64,000 nucleotides of DNA from Prostheceraeus crozeri. Lineage: Eukaryota > Platyhelminthes > Polycladida > Euryleptidae. Each line of letters begins with the position of its first letter. The first letter of the stretch is position 1. Under the pieces are notes generated by a model. That model was not told the origin of the DNA. It saw only the letters and a program-made list of their open reading frames with translations, and searched no databases. The translations under genes and the position numbers were made by a program. The stretch covers positions 1 through 64,000 of the forward strand of contig CAJQUW010000928.1 in NCBI GenBank assembly GCA_907163375.1, in the 5' to 3' direction. Below are positions 56,090 to 64,000 of the stretch, piece by piece.

Positions 56090-59078
56090 CTATCTATGAT
56101 TTCTGATGTCCATTGCTCTGTCAATATATTCGTCTACTGGTCTGATTTTTCCTATTGTTAATGCATCCATATAGACATAGAAATCTGATCGTGTTATGTC
56201 TCTCAAGTCCGGAATCAGTGCATCTCTTTCCTCGTTATAGCATGGAAATTCAACAATGAAATAGAAGATATCTTCAATCTTATTCAAGTCACAGAATTTA
56301 CAAATACAGTCTTTATAAGTACTGCGATTTTGATATGTTCCAACTTCTGCTGCAAGAGTGTGATTACCAGTTCTTAATTTGATGACGCTACAGATTTTAT
56401 TTCTGCTGTTACTATTTGCTAAATATGGTTTTAATTGACATTGAAACCTGCATAACTCTAGGTATCTTAATCCTTTAACACTATGTTTAGCGCTGTCGAT
56501 CCACTCTCTTCTGAAATATTCAATCAATGCATTGTCAATTATCTTTTTGGACTTTCCACTGTATTCAATGCTCTGTATATCTTTTAGGTCAATTTTGTGA
56601 ACTAACTTATCTATTCTGCTACACCATGTATTACGAAATGATTTTTTGTTTGTATTCTTATTGATGATTCTGAATAATCGTGTGATTAATCTCTTATCAT
56701 CGCTCATATTTAGTTTAAGAAAGTAATTCAAAACTGATTTATAAAAATAAATTCTATTGGTTTAACACCAAACTCACCGATAATACAGTAATTAGGTGTT
56801 GTTATGCGTAAGTGGTAATATCTTTTGTAAAATTGCATAATCACACGATTTAAGTCGTTTATATTTCTATCAAAAAAAATTTCACTGCCGTATCTCATTC
56901 TCGATATTGTTAGCTATTCTAGTGCTTCCGTTAAAATTCTACCATCATCTGTGTTAAATTCTTTCAAAGTTTTGGCAGTTACATATGAAGATGCTCTTCC
57001 TCTTTTCGTTAATTCTTCGATATGCATTCTATCAGTTCTTGCAATCGAAACACCAAAATATCTATATACATCTACCATATCAATTGGGGACATATTGCCA
57101 TCATCTAAAATTAGCTTTTCATATTTATTTTTTCCATTGAATATCATTATTTTAGCTTTATTATAATTTACTTTTAAGCTGTTGTTTTCACAAAATTTAT
57201 GGAGAAATTTAATCTGTTCGACAATACCAACTTGTGATTCGCTGAGTAACATTATATCATCGGCATATATAAGAGCAGCAATATTTATATTCGTTATTTT
57301 TGCTGGATCGAATGCGCTAATATTTTTATTAAGTTCAATTAGAAAGTCGTTCATATATATGCAAAATAAGGTTGGCGATAAGCTATCTCCTTGTGGAATG
57401 CCATAATCTAGTTGGAGTTCTTCACTTTCTTCTCCATTAAAAAGAATTTTATATCTTTTGTTGTTTATAATATTTTCTATTAATGACAAAAAATTACCGT
57501 TAGGTATGATATACCTCAGCTTATTTATTAATCTACTTTTTTGAACAGTGTCAAATGCTTTCGAGAGATCGACATATATAGATCGTATAGTGTCTTATTA
57601 TCATTTTTATATATTTGAATAATTTCTTTTAGCACCCAGATATTGTCAATCGTTGAATGTCCTTTTCTAAATCCAGTTTGTGATTCGTGCAATAATTCAA
57701 ACTTATCAGTCCAATCGTTTAGTCTACCATTTAACATTCTTGTCAACAGCTTTTCAATACAGGAAGATAGATTAATACATCTGTAAGAGTTTGAATCATT
57801 TTTATCACCCTTCTTGAAAATGGAGGCGATCCAACTAGAGTGCCAAGGAACATTACCCTCGCTCATTATTTGATTGAATAGAGTATATAGAATTTGTGTT
57901 TGGTTCTGGTCATTCTTCAACATTTCGTTTATACCATTTCATCTGGGCCACTGGATTTAGAGTTCTTTGAATATTTGATTGCATTTTCAACTTCAGCTAT
58001 CGTGAATTTTTTGTTTAACTCATCGTCATTTCTATTTGGAATAATTTGATTTACAATGTCGCTTGTTATTCGTTTGTCGTTTACTATTTTAATTTCATTA
58101 TCTCTTTTCTTCATATTTTCTTTAAATATTTCAGCATTTAAAGCAGTTTTTTGTTTGGAATTTTTCATCGGCTTATTATTATTATTAAGTAATTCCCAAT
58201 AATTTTTCACGTCTTTATTCGCTTTTGCTATTTTTAGTTCATTTAGCTTTATTCTCTGCAGGTTTCTCTTTTCTCTTTTAATATTTTTGCCAAGTTCCCT
58301 TTTTGATTGTAATAGTAAGCTTAAGTTTAGTTCGCTTTGATCAGTCTTGTACGCATCAACATTTTGTTTATATTTTTTTCTTAAGCATCTTGTATCATCA
58401 GAATATATTATCTCAGTGGTTGATGCCACCGTAGTTTTATTGATTCCTTATTGACTTTAACCAATCTATCATAGATTTCTGACTTACTTAATTGCTTATC
58501 CTTAACTTCCTCTAGAAGCTTTGAACTTTTGTCTGTAATCGTTTGGCGATATTTATCAGAATTACATTTCGCATTCCATTTGAAGGGAATTACTCGTTTA
58601 CCGTTGTCATTCCTTTGTGATCTGCTTACAATATTTACTATTTTAGGCATTTTAGATTTTAGAGCTATTTTAAAATCAATTTTCAGTGGTCGATGATCAG
58701 TATATAACTTGGGCTCCATTATTTTGAAAGCTTCTAAATATTTCACCATTGAGTTTGTTAATAACAAATAGTCTATGACTGATTTATAACATTTCTCATT
58801 TTGAAGCCTGCAAAATATATGTTGACCTTTTTCATATCTTTCATTTGCTATTATAAGTGAAGTTTCATTGCAAAAATTTATCAGCTCTCGTCCTTGTTTA
58901 TTAACAACTGAATCTTCAGAATTTCTTTTCGGGAGATTCAAGTGCTTGTATCATTCATTTTGCCTATTCTGCTATTTAGGTCGCCCAACATGATAATATG
59001 TTTCATTTTAAACTTTTCTGTGTATTCTTTTATTTTATCAAAATAATTTTTGTCAGCATATTTAGATTCTCTGCTTTC
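56090..59078 (-). pseudogene. LINE B2 ORF2, broken
   Basis: On the minus strand the endonuclease end covers 59075-58408 (HIIMLGDLNSRIG, RELINFCNE, SVIDYLLLTN, YTDHRPLKIDF). Linker and RT follow: SSGPDEMV near 57929, SWIASIFKKGDKND, SQTGFRKGHSTIDN, then IPQGDSLSPTLF and ALIYADDIMLLS (57489-56914). The C-terminal region ends with VDEYIDRAMDIRNHR at 56090. Frame breaks lie near 58940, 58420, 57925, 57500-57530, 56730-56914 and a 2-bp loss near 56746. RT catalytic YADD is intact. About six lesions; otherwise very similar to B1, so insertion was fairly recent. Confidence 0.92.
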
Positions 59079-59880
<802 letters not shown>

Positions 59881-60475
59881 CTTCCCCCTTTTCTCCGTCT
59901 TCTGTTTCTTTCGTCTTTCTTTCCATAGGTTCTGCCATTGTTACCAATTTCATAAAATTTCTCTTATTCGTTTCTCGATCCTAATTCTTCTCCATTTCTT
60001 TTCTAAGCCATTGTCCTACCGGCCCTGCCAACAAACTTGCACCTTCCTGTATATTTTCGCTGACCAAAGTTTTTCTCTCCACAGTTTGTTTGCTTAACTA
60101 GATCACCTGTATTGTCAAGCGTTCCCTTTCATCTCACACCACTTGACCACGTCTCCCACTTCACACCAGCTCTTTCCCACTTATCATTGTTCTTTTGTAA
60201 CCAGTCGTTTATTGCCGCCAACTATAGTCGCTTTTGTCTAATATCTCTATTGTTTGCATGTTTTCATCTAAACTAAGAGTAATTGTCCGTTCCACTCCCT
60301 TTAAGATCCTGCTTAAATGATTCTTTCATTTTAAATGTAACTGAGCTAAAGAAGCCATCGCGAAACCGGTTCTCAGTACACACTATAACCTTGCCACCCA
60401 TCGTTTTCAATTTGACGCGTTCTAGACGGGTTTTCGGGTACAGAGCGGGTGACACAGACAGCTTTCTCTGTCTTC

Positions 60476-60476
<1 letters not shown>
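59881..60476. other. Unique spacer between microsatellites
   Basis: Pyrimidine-rich on the plus strand, without a recognised gene. The minus strand has a discontinuous protein-like run (WLQKNNDKWERAGVKW, NCGEKNFGQRKYTGR) that I cannot assign. Confidence 0.5.

Positions 60477-60560
<84 letters not shown>
60477..60560. repeat. TC/GA microsatellite at the 3' end of LINE E
   Basis: An uninterrupted CT run of 84 bp directly adjoining the 3' end of LINE E (AGAACTCAGAATGTTTATTG). Confidence 0.96.
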
Positions 60561-60562
<2 letters not shown>

Positions 60563-61284
60563 AACTCAGAATGTTTATTGACCAACTTGGTACAAACATG
60601 AGATGAAAAAAATGCATGTACAAAAGGGAAAAAAGAAAGAAAAGATGATATGCACATGGATGAATGAATACGGCAACAGTAACTTTTGGAAGTGAGGGTG
60701 GCATAAGCGTTCGGAAGCAGGATGAAAGCGGTGATCACAATTTTTCTTCGATGGGCGCATGATGTCTGAAAAATTCTTCAAAGTACAGATTACAGATGAC
60801 AGATTATTTACAGATTTTACATTAATATGATGACGACGATAGCGTGATAAGTCATTGCATAGAATGAATATGAAAATAAGGCATATGAAAGAAACATTTC
60901 ATAGATAAATGAGGAGAGGATCGGGATTGATGATTGAAGTTTTAGTAAATCATTTAATTGCACATCACACCATCGCAGCAGATTATTTAGCTATAGCCTT
61001 ATTATTTGATCGGAGATGTGGTCGGTTATTAAGGTCAAAGTAGGTTTATATTAGAATAAAATGTGGTTAAACATGATGCATATAGGATTTTATCAAATGA
61101 TAAATCAATTACTTAATTACCCTTGAAATAGTGCGGTCCTAAGTGATAAGCATTGAAGAAAAAAGAGTTCCCCAATACTTATATTCAAGACCGCAAATAC
61201 CGTGGTCATTAATAGAACACAAGTTAGAAACGAAACAGCATCACGTCTAAGCACAAAATTATAACGAGAAATATCTCAACTCTT

Positions 61285-61358
61285 ACCTGAAATGGTGCAA
61301 TGGATATTGGAATTAGAGAAATTCACGGCTAGAGATTTCACCGATCGACCTCCGATAT
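61285..61358 (-). promoter_or_regulatory. Conserved 3'-region leader with splice donor (LINE E)
   Basis: On the minus strand, CACTCTGCCATCG lies upstream, then GAATATCGGAGGTCGATCGG, about 70 bases of leader, and ACCATTTCAG|GTAAGAG (donor GT 61286-61285). The inverted partner ATCGGAGATGTGG lies at 61009-61021. Confidence 0.6.
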
Positions 61359-61739
61359 TCAGTAGCGATGGCAGAGTGAAACATTTACCGCGCTGAGTGC
61401 GTCAGTGTCAAGGTGAATATTAATCATTTGCTATTGCTTTGTTGTTCATTACTGGGTAGATGCGCCAACATTAATGTATTGATTATTCTTAAAGGAAACA
61501 GGCACTTGTGGTTTCATAGAAATCTGATCGAGTTCAATCATTCACAAAGTTGGAGAAAGCTTCTATATTTATAATTAAACATGGAATGTGTTATCTATCA
61601 AACGTCAATTTATTAATGAATTCATCGATAGCTGTGATTTCTTGATCAATGACTAGGCTCAATGCCGTAATGTAATTGAGTCCTTCAATCCATTGTTTGA
61701 TCAATGCAGTTTGCTAGGAAGTGGAAGTAACGTAATTCT

Positions 61740-62401
61740 GTAAAAAGGAAGAGCAAACTTCTTCGGATATATTCTCTAATAAAGTCTGTGCGACGTTTCG
61801 GGAGACCCCCTTAGTCATGCACGATGCAGTCAAGTGACTGAAAATCGAAGCAGTGTCATTTTAACCAGCAAAGCAGAGCATAAATCAATAAATTAAACGC
61901 TAAAGCTACACAACAACAAGCCAACATGCTACTTACAAGCAAAAGATTTAAGTATGATAAGATAAAATCCAAATAAGAAAAGTTACAAAATTAAGATAAT
62001 CACGGTGTTAACCCTTCTTGCCTGTTCAGAACATTATCGCCAGCTTCTTGAATATACACGGCCTGAACAGGCGAGAAGGGTTAAGACCGTGATTATCTTA
62101 ATTTTGTAACTTTTCTTATTTGGATTTTATCTTATCATACTTAAATCTTTTGCTTGTAAGTAGCATGTTGGCTTGTTGTTGTGTAGCTTTAGCGTTTAAT
62201 TTATTGATTTATGCTCTGCTTTGCTGGTTAAAATGACACTGCTTCGATTTTCAGTCACTTGACTGCATCGTGCATGACTAAGGGGGTTTCCCGAAACGTC
62301 GCACAGACTTTATTAGAGAATATATCCGAAGAAGTTTGCTCTTCCTTTTTACATCCATCAACCGGATATGTGGAGAAATCGACCCCATGGTCAACATCAA
62401 T
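61740..62401. mobile_element. Foldback element with 289-bp inverted arms and a 12-bp target duplication
   Basis: The arms 61741-62029 and 62063-62351 are both 289 bp and nearly identical in inverted orientation, with a 33-bp spacer and a 50-bp right tail (62352-62401) that is not repeated. TAACGTAATTCT flanks the whole at 61728-61739 and 62402-62413. It interrupts an ORF2-end fragment of LINE E. Each arm contains AAGGGGG then a CCCGAAACGTCG-type block, faintly like a hammerhead ribozyme core but with core mismatches. A 12-bp duplication and inverted partial arms are not typical of TIR transposons. Inverted retroposed copies (as seen for PLEs) are one possibility. Confidence 0.88.
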
Positions 62402-62413
62402 TAACGTAATTCT

Positions 62414-62699
62414 TTCGATGCTGATTCGCGAAGATCTCGATAGATAATGACACAGTTATCAATAAATTATCAATCCAATTATGATATCATGGAAATCGGA
62501 CAGCGTTCAGTGTGCGAAGGAAAGAATAAATAGAATCTATCGCTTTAAGGGTTAGATTAAGCGGAAATTGATAAGTTTTGACTTTCTTCTTTTGTCTGCG
62601 AGATCGTGTCGAATGCTGTAGGTCAAGACTTAGAAAGAAATATCTCTCATCGTGTCAAATTATTATGAAATATATTATCTATTGTTTCGACATTTCATC
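62414..62699 (-). other. Spacer within LINE E 3' region
   Basis: Non-coding DNA between the ORF2 stop region and the foldback insertion. It probably belongs to the LINE 3' untranslated region. Nothing distinct is seen. Confidence 0.45.
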
Positions 62700-63067
62700 G
62701 CTTTATCAATGAATTCATCAATTGCTTTGATTTGTCCTATCTTTAATGTATTCATGATTTCATAGAAATCTGATCGTGTACAGTTTGCTAGGAACGGAAT
62801 TAGCGTTCTTCTTTCTGCGCTGTATCGAGGACAAATTGACATAAAATGATAAATATCTTCCGTCGCATCATTTTCACATAATTTGCAAGTAAAATCATTA
62901 TGAGTGCTTCAATTTTGATATGTTCCAACTTCTGCTGCGAGAGTGTGATTTCCAGTTCGCAATTTAAGGATATTATCAGTTTTTATTTTTTCATCGACTA
63001 GACACAGATATTGTTTCAAATCAGTTTGGAATCTACAGAGCTCTAAGTATCTCAGTCCTTTGTTGCT
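62700..63067 (-). pseudogene. LINE E ORF2, C-terminal fragment
   Basis: The minus strand reads NSNKGLRYLELCRF, QTDLKQYLCLVDEK, LKLRTGNHTLAAEVGTYQN, then after a stop a zinc-like CKLCENDATEDIYHFM, FLANCTRSDFYEIMN and AIDEFIDKAM. It is closest to copy C. Only about 120 codons remain; the 5' part is lost at 63070 and at least one nonsense change is present (near 62910). Confidence 0.88.
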
Positions 63068-63099
63068 ATTCCCCAGTGAATCTTTTCTATGGGTTTTTA

Positions 63100-63210
63100 A
63101 GGGAATATATGGGATTGTAAGGGATCCCATATGATCCCATTCACGATGCAAATAGGATCATATGGGTTTCTTGGGGATTATATGGAATCCCTTACAATCC
63201 CATACAACTG
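63100..63210. repeat. Imperfect hairpin built on TATGGGATTGTAAGGGA
   Basis: TATGGGATTGTAAGGGA (near 63107) pairs with TCCCTTACAATCCCATA (near 63188-63205). Inner dyads CATATGATCC and GGATCATATG extend the stem. Similar GGGATT/AATCCC words continue to about 63260. Probably a foldback repeat or end of a hairpin-rich element. Confidence 0.8.
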
Positions 63211-64000
63211 AATCCCCTAGAATCCACGATTCTCATCAAAGGATTCCTTATGTAGAATATGAAAGGGATTAATCAAAATTAATGCTAATCAATCGAAATC
63301 AAACCGGTCTCACAGATCTTTATGGATGACTTGCAAGGTTTTGATTACATACATCGATTTCGATCATTAACAGTGTGGGCCAATCGCTCACATATACAGT
63401 GTATAATCGACTACACTGTGAAAATGGACGCGATGGACTCTAGACCTACACGTAGAAAAAGATTCAATGATGGCATACAGACTTTATCCTGTGGGGACCA
63501 GAAAACTTCAGACAATTATCTATGGGCCTGCTGTTTTAGGACCTTCACATAGGCCATTATCATTCCCACTGTAACAATTTTGGTTTTTCACTGGTTGTCT
63601 GGAAAACCAAATGATATGTTTTGGTTTCCTAGAAAACTAATCCCGCAATGATTTGCTGAAATAACTTTAAAATGTAATTATGTAATTTACTATCCTTTGG
63701 TACATGTACTGATTCGAATCCTACTTATCTGGCAAGAATCCTATATGTTTCCTACCATAACCTGTGAAACCCACCATTTCCTATAGTAGAATCCCGGCAG
63801 GTTTTGTAGGGACATCAGTAATAGCTCTATTCTTGATAGGATCTCAATAGGACACACCAGAGAAATATAATTGACCAGAACAGGATCTTAATAGCAAACT
63901 TCAGAGAAGTAGATTTCTCACGTTTTAATATATCGTCAGTGATGACGTGATGATTCATTCACAAGGCTTCAAACCGACCTCGATTTCGCCAGACGACGGA
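63211..64000. other. Unassigned right edge
   Basis: No gene is recognised. A 76-residue plus-strand frame (63322-63552) lacks family motifs. Repeated short words such as GGTTTTCCAGAAAAC-like dyads (63580-63640) and GAATCCTA suggest further hairpin-type repeats. Confidence 0.4.

Larger units (their letters stand above)
55263..59078 (-). mobile_element. LINE B2 (5'-truncated in the endonuclease)
   Basis: A 3.8-kb minus-strand copy of the same subfamily as B1. The 3' end starts at the same nucleotide as B1, with the hairpin CCCATCTTGTGGG and a TTTATT (AATAAA on the minus strand). Its 5' truncation at about 59078 lies in a TC-rich tract. It carries most of ORF2 and the leader/donor block (donor GT at 55741-55740). 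Confidence 0.93.
60561..63070 (-). mobile_element. LINE E, 5'-truncated, with nested foldback element
   Basis: Minus-strand relative of C and D. The 3' end carries TTTATT and the hairpin ACCAACTTGGT (60581-60591) next to the TC tract. A leader/donor block lies at 61285-61358, with decayed ORF2-end words at 61510-61535 and 61607-61739. The main ORF2 C-terminal fragment is at about 62700-63065. A foldback element (61740-62401) is inserted in the 61607-61739 segment. The right end is abrupt at about 63070, without a TC tract, where a hairpin-rich sequence begins. Confidence 0.88.

Noticed and set aside
60273-60704. Minus-strand 143-residue frame
   Set aside because: It spans the LINE E 3' end and the GA tract; no domain.
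62250-62310. Functional hammerhead ribozyme in the foldback arms
   Set aside because: The GAAAC block and a short stem are present, but the CUGANGA strand has mismatches at core positions. Kept only as a hint.

Overview
The window is animal nuclear DNA, AT-rich and almost wholly repetitive. I recognise no intact host gene. The mix of APE-type LINEs, a Penelope-like retroelement with a GIY-YIG domain, Tc1/mariner and THAP-type DNA transposons, and the recurring palindromes TACATGTA and TAGGCCTA suggests a marine invertebrate (echinoderm, hemichordate, mollusc or similar). That placement is an impression, not a proof. The satellite array and density of nested elements suggest a heterochromatic or pericentromeric setting.

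Layout. 1-9591: about 52 head-to-tail monomers of a 182-bp satellite, running off the left edge, with a 910-bp five-monomer block duplicated inside. 9841-10620: a dispersed repeat split by a decayed mariner-like element; its other copy lies at 47738-48030. 11440-19472: two Penelope-like element (PLE) copies of different subfamilies in the same orientation, with a MITE-like element between them and a Tc1-like element inserted in the second. 19494-32410: four minus-strand LINE copies (called here B1, C, D and F) arranged head to tail, mostly separated by short TC/GA microsatellites. 32411-52640: sparse DNA with hairpin elements, a minisatellite, a long-TIR MITE, LINE fragments, a THAP-domain relic and a tandemly duplicated segment of possible hAT origin. 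52640-63070: three more minus-strand LINE copies (G, B2 and E) with an approximately 660-bp TC tract. 63071-64000: hairpin-rich DNA without genes.

The main finding concerns the LINEs. Copies B1/B2, C, D, E and F carry, downstream of ORF2, a conserved block: an ATCGGAGGT-type inverted repeat, a leader of about 60-85 bases, and a strong splice donor (CAG|GTRNGT-like). Copy D also carries ORF1 and its 5' end. That 5' end begins with 81 bp identical to its own downstream leader, ending exactly at the donor and joined to the ORF1 start region. The simplest reading is a spliced RNA that started in the 3' region of an upstream head-to-tail copy. This resembles the 3' promoter of Drosophila HeT-A, with splicing added. 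The GA/TC microsatellite seems to act as both 3' tail and insertion target, which would build the tandem arrays such a system needs. The promoter and splicing are inferences from sequence.

The other notable element is the PLE, whose first reading frame ends in a segment resembling an SGNH-hydrolase.
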